Both the position numbers and the translations under genes were made by a program. The notes below the pieces were generated by a model. The model saw only the letters and a list, made by a program, of their open reading frames with translations. It made no database searches and had not been told where the DNA came from. Shown here piece by piece: positions 23,050 through 34,876 of a DNA stretch of 64,000 nucleotides. The DNA is taken from contig MNCI01012713.1 of assembly GCA_015680685.1 (NCBI GenBank), forward strand, positions 915,946-979,945. The letters run 5' to 3'. This stretch comes from Gnetum montanum (Eukaryota > Streptophyta > Gnetopsida > Gnetales > Gnetaceae). Every line of letters starts with the position of its first letter. Position 1 is the stretch's first letter.

Positions 23050-23219
23050 GTATTTTGAAGCATTTTCTTGATATAAAATGGCAAGAACCTCTGCTAGTGG
23101 AAATTCACGGGAAGCTTTTAACATCAATGGGGCCATATGTGAAACTTTATCAAGAAAAGACATGGCAAACTATTCAGAAGCTTTTTGAGCTCTTAAGTAC
23201 TATTCCAATACTTCCGAAG
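23050..23219 (+). CDS. HST: HASTY exon
   Basis: 170 bases completing the Gly codon split with the previous exon. It encodes ILKHFLDIKWQEP, then TSMGPYVKLY and QKLFELLSTIP. The family equivalents are QLLSLKWNEP, DAMGPFLKY and NKLFELLTSLP. The preceding intron is only 72 bases. Donor gtataa. Confidence 0.95.
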
Positions 23220-23352
23220 GTATAAGCTTGAAAATTTATTGTGTTGCATTTTTTGATGTTTCATTCTATCTTGCTAGTGCATATCATCATATCCTGGTAT
23301 GTGCATATCATCATATCCCGATCTTAACATGGGATCAAAATTGGATTTTCAG

Positions 23353-23457
23353 AATCAGGAACAAGGTGCAGTTCCCATGCATCGTATCAGGCTACAACTT
23401 TGTGTTTGTTTTGTCCGTATTGCAAAAGTAGCAGATGTAAATTATGAAGTCATGAAG
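23353..23457 (+). CDS. HST: HASTY exon
   Basis: Thirty-five codons, phase 0, from NQEQGAVPMH to NYEVMK. RLQLCVCFVRIAKVA matches the RLQICTSFIRIAKAA stretch of HASTY. The donor gtattt opens the 20.78 kb intron. Confidence 0.95.
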
Positions 23458-23943
23458 GTATTTTTCCCATTTGGCATACAACATTAATTGTAAAGCTATA
23501 TTTACGATGGCGTTTTTCTTGTTTAGGTACACTTAAACATTTTCATTTGTTTTTTATTCGAAAGAAAAATTTTACTGTATCGTAATGAATCCTTAGTGAT
23601 GAACTGAGGTTACCAAAACAAGATGTAATTAACAAAACCTTGCCTTTAATATCTGCAACATTCATATTGCAGACTGTAAGGAAAACATTCTTTAACTATT
23701 GGGTATTAACATTCTAGAGGGAAACTACTCCCATTTGTATAGGTGACTGATAGGGAGGGGTGATATCCCCATTTTGTTTTAGTCATTGGCAGTCGTGTTC
23801 TTGTATTAAGACTGTACAGGAATATGGATTTTCTCAATTATTGATTAAAAAATCTGCAGAAAAATAGCTGAATTGATGAAAAATATCTAACTTTTTAAGT
23901 TGGAAAAATTCTTCATTACTACAGAATGTTTTTAGCTTAATGT

Positions 23944-24125
23944 ATTTTTTGTGGGGCGTTCGAGATTTATATTAACAGAAAGATATTAACAAAGCTGTGT
24001 GAGCGAAAGGCTCACCAATGTAGAGAGGCAATGTTTTTTTTGTGGTGGCGTCCGAGATTTATATTAATAGAAAGATACTAAGAACGCTGTGTGAGCGAAA
24101 GGCTCACCAATGTAGAGAGGCAATC
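23944..24125 (-). repeat. Duplicated LINE 3' tail
   Basis: Two copies of an approximately 88-base sequence (starting tttttgtgg, ending agagaggcaat), one after the other. Both share the same truncation point, so this is a tandem duplication of one 5'-truncated tail rather than two insertions. A 39-base direct repeat (actgtcattaaatac...) follows at about 24178-24255. Confidence 0.65.
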
Positions 24126-24254
24126 TGATATCCATCCCTAGAAGGGTAGATAGGAGCCCCACAAAAAGTAAACAAAACACTGTCATTAAATACAAAATAT
24201 ACATATAGATAAGCTACACTGTCATTAAATACAAAATATACATATAGATAAGCT

Positions 24255-25070
24255 AGAGCTGTGCAGGAGGAACTACAACAGAAAGAAGTGGTGGAGGAGG
24301 AAAGGTGCCAACAACAATTCAGAAAGGAAGACCTGGAAGAGCAGCTGCATGCTTAAATCAGGGAAGACTTGTTGTGGGAGGAGTGAGAGCACCAACAGCA
24401 CGAATAGGAAGAGGAAGAGCAACGGGTCCGCCAGCTGCTTGTGGGGCAGCAAATGTGGAGCAGCCTTGAAGTTGCACATGAGTCCAATGTGCATGATTGG
24501 CTTAGGATGGACAAATGCCCCAAATGTTATTATGGGCATCAACTAGAATGTGGCCTGGTCAATGCTGAGAAGTTTCATCCGCATTACCACCAACAATTTT
24601 CATCTGGATAGAACTTGAACCCTAGAGCCAAAGGCATGACAACAGAAGGAACACCATTTCAAAGAGTTCTAGGAGGCCGCAGCTTTTGTAACATTTGAAT
24701 AACACAGGGCCATCCTTGATGCCATCCATGCCTAGGAAAGGCCTCATTGCCCATGTATTAGGCTGTCACAACCTATTCGATGGTCACCATTGCTTTGTCG
24801 GGTGTTTGGGGGGTATCTTGGGGGTTGTGCATTCGAGGTTGGTGGACTTGGAGGCTTGGGGCCCCAATTGTTTTTTAAAAGTTGCTTGGGTTTTGTGGAG
24901 TTCTAATTTTCCTTTGCCCTTACTCTTTTTGCTTGTCTTAGGTAGGGAGGGGGTGGGAATCTTTACCCCCTGAGGGGCTTTGTTATGTGGAGGAGTTTCA
25001 CCCCCTTTTCCTGCTGATTGTAAATTCATGGTTTTGAAGTTAATACAACCTGATCTTTGTCCAAAAAGAA
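24255..25070 (+). mobile_element. LINE F, 5'-truncated, coiled coil plus J-like module
   Basis: One frame reads VQEELQQKEVVEEERCQQQF, EEEEQRVRQLLVGQQMW and then MDKCPKCYYGHQLECG and AEKFHPHYHQQF (HPH at 24576-24584), with three stops. In another frame FKEF-stop-EAAAFVTFE and AILDAIHA give the end of the module. The tail is ccaaaaagaaaaaag near 25050. It is a 3' fragment with no polymerase. Confidence 0.7.
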
Positions 25071-25268
25071 AAAAGAAAAAAAAGAAAAAAGAAACAAAAT
25101 AGATCAAAAAGTAGATAGGATAGGTTAGACCCCTCATCTAGCCAAAATGATTTGACACTAAACCCCAAAATATCCTTTTAGGAATCAGTGACTAGTTCGT
25201 TTCTGAAATTGATGGAATTTTGTCTGCATCATTGGGAAACACCAAGAAAGTACATGGACAAAACTCTT

Positions 25269-25480
25269 TCAACCATGGAGGGCATCAAGCATCAGTTGAT
25301 CTTCTTTGTCCTTGATGCAGTTGTAAGCTTCATTAGTCTGTTTCAGCTCCTTTGCTTGTAGTTTGCAGTGCTTTATGGATAGGTGATGTCCTTGGTTAGG
25401 GTGAAGGAAGAGGACCATTTTCTTGACAAAGGCATTTATGCCATGACGGGCAATCTTGGGATTTAATCCCAACACTTGAT
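25269..25480 (-). pseudogene. LINE C J-like module, best preserved
   Basis: An uninterrupted frame: KCPYQVLGLNPKIARHGIN, FVKKMVLFLHPNQGHH (HPN at 25403-25395), KELKQTNEAYNCIKDKEDQL and MLDALHG, then a stop. Spacing and residues follow a DnaJ domain: YxVLG, helix II ending with HP(D), helix III with EAY, closing D-x-x-x-G. The Asp of HPD is Asn, so Hsp70 stimulation would be expected to be lost in this copy. Confidence 0.75.
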
Positions 25481-26389
25481 ATGGGCATTTTCTCAATTTC
25501 AACTAGCTCTTTACGTGCTCCTCGTTGCCTGTCTAAGTTTCTCTCTCCAAACTTGTTGCTTCTGCAACTCTATCCTCCTCTGCTCAATTGCCACCTTCCT
25601 ATGTATCTCATCCTCCCATGTCTTGTGTGCCTATGCTTCGTTAGGGTGTTGCTATTCTCTTCTTGTTTCCTCTAAAGTCACTCCTCATCCTATTGTTGTT
25701 CCTTTGCCTTTGCAGCATGAGCTACTTCCTGATGATGCTAGTCATCGAGGGTCTTCTCGCAGACTTGCTTCCGATAGATTTCTTATTTGATTTGTCGACG
25801 CCTTTTCACCTTGTGCTCAACCCCCTCCTCAATCTCCTTGGTGAGCCTCACAATATGTTGTTGTGTTTTGCATTGCAACTCCTGTTGAAGAGCATTAAGC
25901 ATGGCCTTCATCTTTGCATTGGCCTACTTTGTAACCATTAATTTTGCCTTTGTAATCTTTCTAGTTGCTTTTTCTTCAGTGGTCTTCAACTTCTACTGTA
26001 GCTCCTTCTACATGGCCAATTGCAACTTAGACCTCCATTGTGCTTCAAGTTGTGCTTGAGAAAGAGACTCTGCCCCCTTTGCATTCCCATGCTCCATAGG
26101 CACCTCTTCCTCATTGGTGTTAGTCACTTGTTGTCCAATCCCCTATGGGTTCCACTTCCCATTGTGTTGCAGTAGCTCCAAATCCTTGGTGTCATGACCA
26201 CGACTTGAATCATCTCCTCCGGTAGGTGTTCTCCTAGCATACACAGTCCCAAATGTGTTGGGCCATATACAACTTGAACCAGAGATGCTTGCAGCTCCAA
26301 CCGAACTTCCCTTTGCGCTGCTCACCATAGAGCCAAAATTAAACCTGAGTGGGTACCCCTTTTCTACCGACGTAGGACGACCAGGAAAA

Positions 26390-26830
26390 AATGAGGTAGG
26401 TTAACTTTATACCCCTTGCGGAGGCTACACATAAGACTGAAGTGCACTCCCAGCAACTTCCAAGAGTTGTCGGAGTGCATGAAAAATCTATCAGCTAGAA
26501 CAACTGCATTATGCTAGAGCGGGTCCAATGGTAACTTCAGACTTGACCACTTTCGGTCTTAGGCACATGCCCCACAAAGAAATCTTGTGCATCTTGCAAT
26601 CCCCTCCCTTGAAGTGACACCTCCTCTCCCTCCGTTGGCATGCACAGGTAACACGCAATGGCCTCCTCTGTGAGGTCAATGTGCACCCTTCTAAAAAGCG
26701 TGTGCACCCTCCTAAAAAGTGTGATATGCCCTTGCCATTTCATATAGAAGGGCCCATCTTCAAGGTTGGGGTCCCCCTACAGCAAAGCCAACATGTCGTC
26801 CCACCCAACTCTAGATACCATGCTCTAGAG
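26390..26830 (-). pseudogene. LINE C ORF3-type domain
   Basis: Reads VHIDLTEEAIACYLCMPTEGE, GLQDAQDFFVGHVPKTESGQV, then VVLADRFFMHSDNSWKLLGVHF. It corresponds piece by piece to 10648-11000 of LINE A. It is in the same frame as the 27136-26825 segment that contains GVRLWREVHLAMG, which shows the domain was part of, or contiguous with, ORF2. Confidence 0.65.
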
Positions 26831-28689
26831 AACCAGGTTCTCTTGGTACTCTGCGCTGGAGGGCTCGTAAGTGGGAGTCACACCCATTGCCAAATGCACT
26901 TCCCTCCAAAGCCTTACTCCAACCACCACAACCTGTGTTGGTGATGGTGGTAGCACCCCCCTAAAAACCTGATAATTCTGCATCCACCAAAGCACCCACA
27001 AGATCATTGAGGCTTGATAATCTTTGTCAAATTGAATTGTTGAATGAAGATTCGCAGCACACCACACCCTCCTCGAAAACAGACATTGCCAAATAAAATG
27101 GGTACAGTTTCCTCCCCTACCATGCAAAGGGGACATATGGCATTAACATTAACTGCCCGCCATTGGAATTCATGCCGTACGGGGATAGCGGAATGATTGA
27201 CAAGCCATATGAACGTTTTTAGCTTTTCAGGGAGCTGACCCTTCCATAACTGCAGCCACCCCTAACCTCCGAGTATTTATTTTTGACTAGTTGCTTTGGT
27301 GGCACATTCAAAAGCCCTGCCGTCGTCATCTCTCGTGCATGCGAGCAGAAGGCCTGCTAGATATGCAAATCACACGCAGAGGCCTCCCATTGCTGGTACT
27401 TATTATTCATGAGTGTAATCCATTGGGCCAGATGATAGTCATGCTGGAGCAATCGATTAAGAAGCCCTTGGTACCCCATCGTAAATGACATCCTTGAATT
27501 GGAGGATGCTAAGCCCCCTAGTGTTCTTAGGTTTGGCCGTCGTGTTTGACCTAACCAGATGCATTTGGCTACCTCCTTTACCCCTTGACTAGGGGAAATT
27601 CCTAATAAGTTGGTTGACTTTTTGTATGATGTCTATCGGGGGAAGGTAGCCGAAGTTGTGCACCGAGCAATGGTTGAAAGCACCAACTAAGCCAAAAGCA
27701 ACCTCCTGGCCTGAGACAAAAATCGAGCCGTCCAATGGCCGATTTGATCTTACAACCTTCGAAGGAGATCCCCCCACACGTCTCCAATGCCAATCGTATA
27801 GAGGTAGCCCCAAATAATTGTCATACGTGGACCTTGGCAAAATTCTCAATATTTGCACAATTTGGCCTTGAACCATGGCATTTGTATTTAGCAGGTGAAC
27901 CGCTGATTTACCCTGATTGATCTCTAATATGATCTCCTCTGCCATGTGTTGGAGTGCCCTATTAATTGCTAGTGCTTGGGGCATTGTTGCCCAAGAAAAT
28001 AGGATGGTGTCATCATCGTAATGCTCAACTAGGCAATTGACACTCCCAATGTCCAAGCCTCTAACCCCCTCCACCATGCAACAGGCTCACATTGCATCCA
28101 TGATCAGAATAGATAGATATGGCGACAGGGGATCCCCTCGATGTAACCCTCGGCCAGGGGAGGCAACCCGCAAAATTGCCCCACCAGATTTAGTGAGAAA
28201 GCTCCCGATGCCTGAATATGTATACAAAGATCCACAAAGTGCAGATGGAAACCTTTTCGCAGCATTATGTCCTAGAGGGCACTCCAGGGCATTGTGTCGT
28301 AAGATTTCATAATATCAAGTTTGAGGCACATACTTGGGTATTTAGTCACTCTCAGAGAATGCATCACCTGCTGTACCAAAATAACCTGATCTTGAACCTT
28401 GACGAATCCAGCTTGTTCTATAATTTTCTATTAAAAATGTTTCAAAGTTTTAATTTTGCATGTTGCCGATATTTTTGAACAAAATTTTCCCAAACTTCTC
28501 ATTCGCTGGCTTTTTTTATTTTCCAACTTCTTCAAGCTGACAAATTGTTTTGCCAACTTTTTACTCTGTCTCCAATTTTGTGGTAGAATGGGGTGGGTGC
28601 TGTAACATCCATCTGTAGGAAGGAAGAGTTAACACCAGAAGCCTTCAACAAGCTAGCTGGAGATGCAAGGGTGAACTTTCTTTTTTCCA

Positions 28690-31600
28690 AACAGAAAATA
28701 GACTAACATAAACAACAATCACTTTAGCATAAAAAGTAAATTATACAATGTAAATTGTAGCCCAAGTATCTGGCAAGAGGAGAATGCCAATATAACAATT
28801 GACATCTCTTGATATACACAATGCATTTAAAGTGTACTACCAATGTCAAAGCAACTAAACTTGGAATCATATCCATAGCCTTAAATTTTTTTTGAGGAAA
28901 TTTTGGGTAATGTATTATAAACAATTCGCTATGGCATATGTACAAGCGTGAAACAGAGGAGGAGAAGCAACCCCCCAAAACAGAAAACAAAGCACAAAGC
29001 TTGGGGTGTAGTACCCCTAACTCAGGATTTCAATGTTCGTCAAGCCCAAAAGAAACAAGACAAAACATGCCTATCAGAGCACTTCCATTGCTGAGAAGCA
29101 AACTCAAACTGCATTTTGTAAATGATTTCCCAAACAACAAATAGCCCATCCACTCATGACTGGGCAGGCAGACACAAACGTCCCAACCAACCAGAGAAAA
29201 ACAAAAGAGACGGGAGATTGTCCCCTTAGATATGGTAAGGCAGTCAGACACACTTGTAAATGGCGAACACCTGAGAATGGATAACATCAAGCAACGCCTG
29301 ATGCTCCTCCATATCCACAAATGCGGTTGCCTGTTGGAAATTTTTGAAAGCCTCAGCTTTCCATGCACGAGTAGCAGCATCACCTTTTCCATCAGGGTGT
29401 AGCTTTGCTGAAGTGTTCCATATGAAGCATCTAAGCGCTTGACATGAAGTATTTCGATTAATATTCATGATGACATAGTGGCATTTTCCCTCATAGAGCT
29501 AGGTAGTAGTGTTGTGTTCATGTGCATGGTCCTACTATCTTTGTAGTTGTTTGGCCTCCAGCCAATCTTGTTCTCGTCATTGCTATTGTTCCTTCTCCTT
29601 GTGCCTACTGGTCGAGCTCCTCTTGCTTGATCTCAACTTTCAATTGCTTGCATAGCTCTTCCTCAAAAGCAGCTCTGGTTGCCACCTTAGCCATCTCCCT
29701 CTATCGTAGTATTTCTTTAACCATTTCCTTATGTCTAGCTTCAGTTTGCTGTAGCTACCATTGAAACACCTCTTCTCACACCTGCCATTGTGCTTTTCAT
29801 AAAAGCAAATAAATTAAACCAGTTCACCTTAGTAGTTTTAAATTTGCACAACAATATATAATCAATCATATGAAAAGTGAGCTATAGGAAAACATATTGC
29901 AAATTGAAATACAAGTATAGCAACTGAGAAGTCATCTCCTTATGTATTCACTATATCATAATTAATGATACAATATTCATGGTTCAAACAGTGCACATTA
30001 GTAATCTTGTTTAATTGAACAGCGGGTGTCAAGCACTAGAATGAATCAAATAGTAATTCATAAATCAAACTATGAAACTCTTAGCAAATGAAACAAGGTA
30101 GCCAGAACCAACAACAGTCAACAAACCAAGACACAGTAGCAGCTTTGTTGATTTTCTAATCAACAAACACATCAAGTTTAAGCAGAACTCTAGAATAAAT
30201 TCTAATGCTCTTCAAGCATAATTTCTGATTCTTTGGTATTCTAATAGAATAAGAGGTAAGTAAATGAATAATGCTCAACTGGCATAAAACACTACATTAA
30301 GATTTTGGTTTAAGCATTGCTGATTTTAGCTACAAGAAAAACAGCTTAGATGGTTTGGACATATGCAAAGAAAATTAAACAATGAACCTATAAATAAAGG
30401 TTGCTACATCACAGTTCTGGGAAAGCCATTGAAAAGAAGAGCAAAGAAAATATGATAAAAATGATTGAAGATTGAAAAACCTTAAACTAAAGGGCCCTGG
30501 ATCTTCTACCTATGCTGAGCAGAAAGTAAAGAACAAAAATAAACTCTCTTAATCTGCTAATCTTCAATCTGTTATGATGAGTATGTGCTGCTACAAATAT
30601 ATAAGGTTGGATTCTTCCAACAACATTCAAGGATGAGATAATCATGGATATAGATAAGCATGAATATGGATAAGCATGGACAACTAGGATCTCATCTTAT
30701 TTAGAAAAGATAGAAGGATGAGATCAAACTCCTAAATTTGTGGAATGTCTACTCATCATCTTCCACAAAGATGACTTGAAGAAACTGCAAATAAACAAAG
30801 ATCCAACTCTTCATAGGGGTGAATGACAAAAAAGAACTCATTTGGCTGACCCCATTTTGTTGGGACAAGGCTAAAATGATGATGATGAGAAAACAAACAT
30901 GAAAACCAAATGGAAACTGTAAAAATCTTTACAAGATTCCTCTAATACAATGTACAAACTTGCATTTCCTGATTTACAAATCAAGTTTTGATTTCTTCAA
31001 ATCATAAAATATATTTAATGTTTTTCATCAACAAATCTATTCAACCAAACAACTGGCCATGGAAAATATGTAAATTAGTAATATTAGATCTATTCAATGA
31101 TATAATGATGTTTTCTATTTTTCCAGTAACAATCGCAATAGAAAATTATCTCAATTTAACTCTTCAACTGAAAATAATATAAGCCACACTACTAACATTT
31201 AATCAAGCTATCCTGAAATTAGAAATGTAACCACACTTCCAATTCTAGCTTCAATTTATAAAAGGAGACTTATAAAATTCATTTGCTACGATACCAAGTT
31301 AAATAAAGGCTTATTCATTACTAGTATAATAATTTTCTATACATTCATTCATAAGGAAAATGAAACCATTCTTATAAGACATTTTGTACAACATGATAGC
31401 TGTCCCACCTTAATAGAAAAGACATGGGAAATTTCTTAGATCATATTCATTTGATTTCCAAGAATCTACAACTATTTATTTAGCAAAATTAAATCATAAA
31501 AACCTATAGGTATATGAAAGTATTTAACTTAGATTTTTGTTTATTAGCCCTTCTTCTCAATAAATTGCATAAAGACATCTAAGTCAGAATTGAGAAGGTC

Positions 31601-32230
31601 TTAGTCAAGGTTTAGAATTCCACAAGTTGGTGAATGATAAAAAAGGTCTAAGATCAGTTCATGAAAAGAAATTCATGGCCTGACCTAACGAATCATTAGA
31701 ATGCTAATAAGAATTCACTTTCGAGATTTCCAAAATCAAGATGGGCCTAGGATGCTCTCACTTTCTTTCGGTGGTACCAATACTCATAACATGTATCCTT
31801 GGCTCGTGTTGGCAAATCTTTATGCCAAATTGCCCAGATCTATTTGAGTATACCCAAGTTCATTTGGAAACAACACTCATCCAAGTCATTTAGCCCTAAG
31901 AGTGCAGGGATAGGCAAAGAGATCCACAAAAACAAAGATTCAACAATCCAAAATCTTAGTAATGAAAATTAATTTAGTAAGTATTCAAGATGGTGAAAGA
32001 ATTCTAAAAATAAAATCATATTTCAGCCACAAGTGAAACAAGGGAGAACTATGTATCCACCTTGTTTAGTCTTCAAAACCTTTTTGAATGACTTCTTTTT
32101 TCTAGCCATCAAGTGCTATGCACTATTGAAGATGTGTTCTTAGTGTTATTGTTGTTGCAATCCTCCTTTCACCTTTTGTCTCCTTTGTTCTCTTTTCTTC
32201 TCTCCCCTTTTCCCCTTTGCCTAGCCTTTT
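28690..32230. repeat. Long diverged repeat, first copy (interrupted)
   Basis: Several blocks match 38060-39420 in the same order and orientation: agagaatgccaatat at 28780 and 38145; a block around taatataagccac or taatataatgcac near 31175 and 38775; a block with caagtcatttag and atccaaaatct at 31880-31960 and 39205-39280. Divergence is high. A LINE fragment (28886-29800) interrupts this copy. Confidence 0.65.
28886..29800 (-). mobile_element. LINE E, 5'-truncated, J-like module with HPD
   Basis: The minus strand ends TTTCCTCAAAAAAAATTT. At 29760-29560 a coiled coil reads TEARHKEMVKEILR, AFEEELCKQLKVEIKQEEL. At 29488-29230 is CHYVIMNINRNTSCQALRC, AKLHPDGKGDA (HPD at 29399-29391), KAEAFKNFQQATAFVDMEE and LLDVIHS. 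This is the only copy with the canonical HPD. Confidence 0.75.
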
Positions 32231-33118
32231 ATTTTTTTTTTGAGAAAGAGGTCGGGATTATATGAAAGGAGCAAAAATATGTTACAAAAATTACATGCGA
32301 TTACAAGCGGTGGGCCACCAGGAGAGGCCCCACCGATAGGGGAGGGCCCCTGGGCCCCAGAAATTGCGAGTGAAACAGACAAAACAGCCAGCCAGAGCAG
32401 AGAAAACCGAGGGAGGCCAAAACACACTCCCCCCCCCAACACANNNNNNNNNNNNNNNNNNNNNNNNNNNNNNNNNNNNNNNNNNNNNNNNNNNNNNNNN
32501 NNNNNNNNNNNNNNNNNNNNNNNNNNNNNNNNNNNNNNNNNNNNNNNNNNNNNNNNNNNNNNNNNNNNNNNNNNNNNNNNNNNNNNNNNNNNNNNNNNNN
32601 NNNNNNNNNNNNNNNNNNNNNNNNNNNNNNNNNNNNNNNNNNNNNNNNNNNNNNNNNNNNNNNNNNNNNNNNNNNNNNNNNNNNNNNNNNNNNNNNNNNN
32701 NNNNNNNNNNNNNNNNNNNNNNNNNNNNNNNNNNNNNNNNNNNNNNNNNNNNNNNNNNNNNNNNNNNNNNNNNNNNNNNNNNNNNNNNNNNNNNNNNNNN
32801 NNNNNNNNNNNNNNNNNNNNNNNNNNNNNNNNNNNNNNNNNNNNNNNNNNNNNNNNNNNNNNNNNNNNNNNNNNNNNNNNNNNNNNNNNNNNNNNNNNNN
32901 NNNNNNNNNNNNNNNNNNNNNNNNNNNNNNNNNNNNNNNNNNNNNNNNNNNNNNNNNNNNNNNNNNNNNNNNNNNNNNNNNNNNNNNNNNNNNNNCCCCC
33001 CCACCAGGGACAACCCCCTACGGGTGAGTCGGAAGCCACCGACAGGCGTAGTTGGGGCGCTCCAGCTCATGGAGGATATCGAGGGTGTTCCGATGAGTCG
33101 GAAGCCTAGCCTTTTATT
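32219..33118 (-). mobile_element. LINE G, 5'-truncated, with 15-bp TSD and assembly gap
   Basis: gcctagccttttatt occurs at 32219-32233 and 33104-33118. Between them the minus strand ends CTTTCTC plus a T/A run, the family terminus, preceded by GC-rich sequence. A 552-base run of N (32444-32995) lies inside. The gap is bordered by runs of c on both sides (32428-32437 and 32996-33002). No coding domain is visible outside the gap. Confidence 0.85.
32444..32995. other. Assembly gap (552 N)
   Basis: Undetermined bases only. Reading frames drawn across it are meaningless. Confidence 1.
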
Positions 33119-33512
33119 CACTCACATTGTAGTTTCAGTTTTGGTTTCTTTATTGTAATTGACGTTCATTGGCAGTTATGTTTTTTTGTTGTTAGTTGTA
33201 TTTCTTTTTAAAGATAGATTGAAAATTAGGTCTCAGGTTCAAACTTCCATAATGCCACCCTAAAACAATAAAAAGAACACTTGACCCTTCCAACTAAGAG
33301 GACTTTGGTTTAATTCTTTTCAAGATGATAAAATATACACTTCTAATTTTTATTTTTCTCTCATTCACTAAGCAAATATGATCTAGCCCTTATTCTACTA
33401 GAATTCTCTCATAAAATAAAAGTTGGAGATTACAAAACTTGGAGAATGGATGGGAGCGTAGGCTGAAGTGCAAGCGGATGCACAGGTGGAAGGGCATGTG
33501 AGAGTGTAGGGG

Positions 33513-34875
33513 GTGCGGGTAGTGGGAGTGGGTGAGGTGATGGAGCGGTTGGTTTGGAGGGTTTCCAACATGGAGGACCAGGGACAAGGGGGTCTTGGGT
33601 TGGGTTCCTTAGGAATCCTGGGGGCCAGTTTTGGTGGGGCAAGCTCATGCCTAGGTGATGGTGGTATTGATGCTTGCTCAAGGGAGGGAGGAGTGATGCG
33701 TTTGTAGATTTGGAACCTACTCAGTGAGGGGTTGCGACTCTTGAAACTTAGCCTCATTGGCAAGTTTGTGTCTGAAGGGGCAAGACCCAAGATGGACTTG
33801 ATATGACGATAAGCCTCCACTGCTTGGGGATTGGAGAATGTGCAAGTTCTGAGCTTAGTAGATGACCGCTTACTATTTGTTTTTGGTTTAGAAGTTGACA
33901 GGGATAAGGTACTATTTGGGGGGTCCTAGTTTTATGGGGCCTGCAGGTTGGCCCTTGCACCTTGGTGTGCAGGGGTGCATCGTGATGCTGACCTTTTTGT
34001 TAGGGTGCTAGTTTGGATTCAGGTATTGGACCTACCATTAGAGATGTGGACCCCAATGTTTTTGAAAACCCTAGTAGGGTTTTTTCGCAAGTTCATATGA
34101 TTTGATAGGTTTACCGAATCGATGGATTGGATGGGCTATGCCTAGTTTTGTGTCTGTTGGTCATTGGGGTTAGAGGACAAGGTGTGTGAAGTGGTCCTAG
34201 ACCTCCTGACTGGCGAAGAACTGTTTCGAGTTGAGTACGAGAACCTTCATTTGGGCCCTCTGAATGCTGTGGGTAGCACCCAAGTCGATGGTTGCATGAT
34301 CTGCGGAAAATGTGGTCATAAGGCGATGGCTTGCTAGGTTCGGATGAAAGCCCCACCAAGTGATAAGGGTGGGTGGACGTTGGTAGGTCACAATGGACAC
34401 CCTATGAAAAGGGGAATGAGATCGGAGATTGGTTTGACGGCTAATGGAATGGTGGTTGCAGGGAAGGCGGGGGTGACAAAAGAGCCTCCCCTAAAGGTCG
34501 AATCAGATATTGTTGGAGAGGATCCCATTGCATTGGTGTTGTTTTTAGAGGACCCAAGGATGCATGAGAGTTGCCTTGCATTGGATGGTTTAGAGGATTT
34601 GGAGGAGAGTATCATTGCCTCCCTTGTTGGGTTGAGTTTGCCATTGTTGGGGGACTGGGTTGGGGTGGTGCACAGGTTGCCTTTTCTAAAAATGGTAGAC
34701 ATTCTGGGGAGGTTGACGACCTCACAGGGGGTTTCCCAGTTTTCCCAGAGATTGGATGCATTGGGCAGCCACTATCATTGGTTGCCTATAGTAAAAAGAT
34801 GCAAATGAAGATCGATTTGGGACTATAGCCTACCTTGAGGGAGGTGTACAAGAAGCGTTTGGCTGGTAAGCCATA
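33513..34875 (+). pseudogene. LINE B ORF1
   Basis: Gly-rich start (MEDQGQGGLGLGSLG), then EGGVMRL-stop, LSLIGKFVSEGARPKMDLI, LLFVFGLEVDRDKVL, DRFTESMDWMGYA and a complete CCHC knuckle CMICGKCGHKAMAC at 34293-34334. A long open stretch from 34344 to 34808 follows the knuckle. Several stops lie in the DUF4283-like part. Confidence 0.82.
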
Positions 34876-34876
34876 A

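Larger units (their letters stand above)
25200..28440 (-). mobile_element. LINE C, 5'-truncated inside reverse transcriptase
   Basis: Minus strand from 28440: QAGFVKVQDQVILVQQ, CLKLDIMKSYD, GLHRGDPLSPYL and EHYDDDTILFS (catalytic Y-D-D-D). At 27500-27000 lies the zf-RVT with PEKLKTFIWLVNHSAIP and ICPLCMVGEE. Then come WVLWWMQNYQVFRG and, in the same frame, VGWDDMLALL and the ORF3-type domain. A Gln/Lys/Glu-rich coiled coil and the J-like module follow. Numerous stops occur. The left end is uncertain because it adjoins the tail of LINE F. Confidence 0.85.

Noticed and set aside
32221-33158. Several frames of 260-290 codons on both strands
   Set aside because: They run through 552 undetermined bases and have no sequence support.
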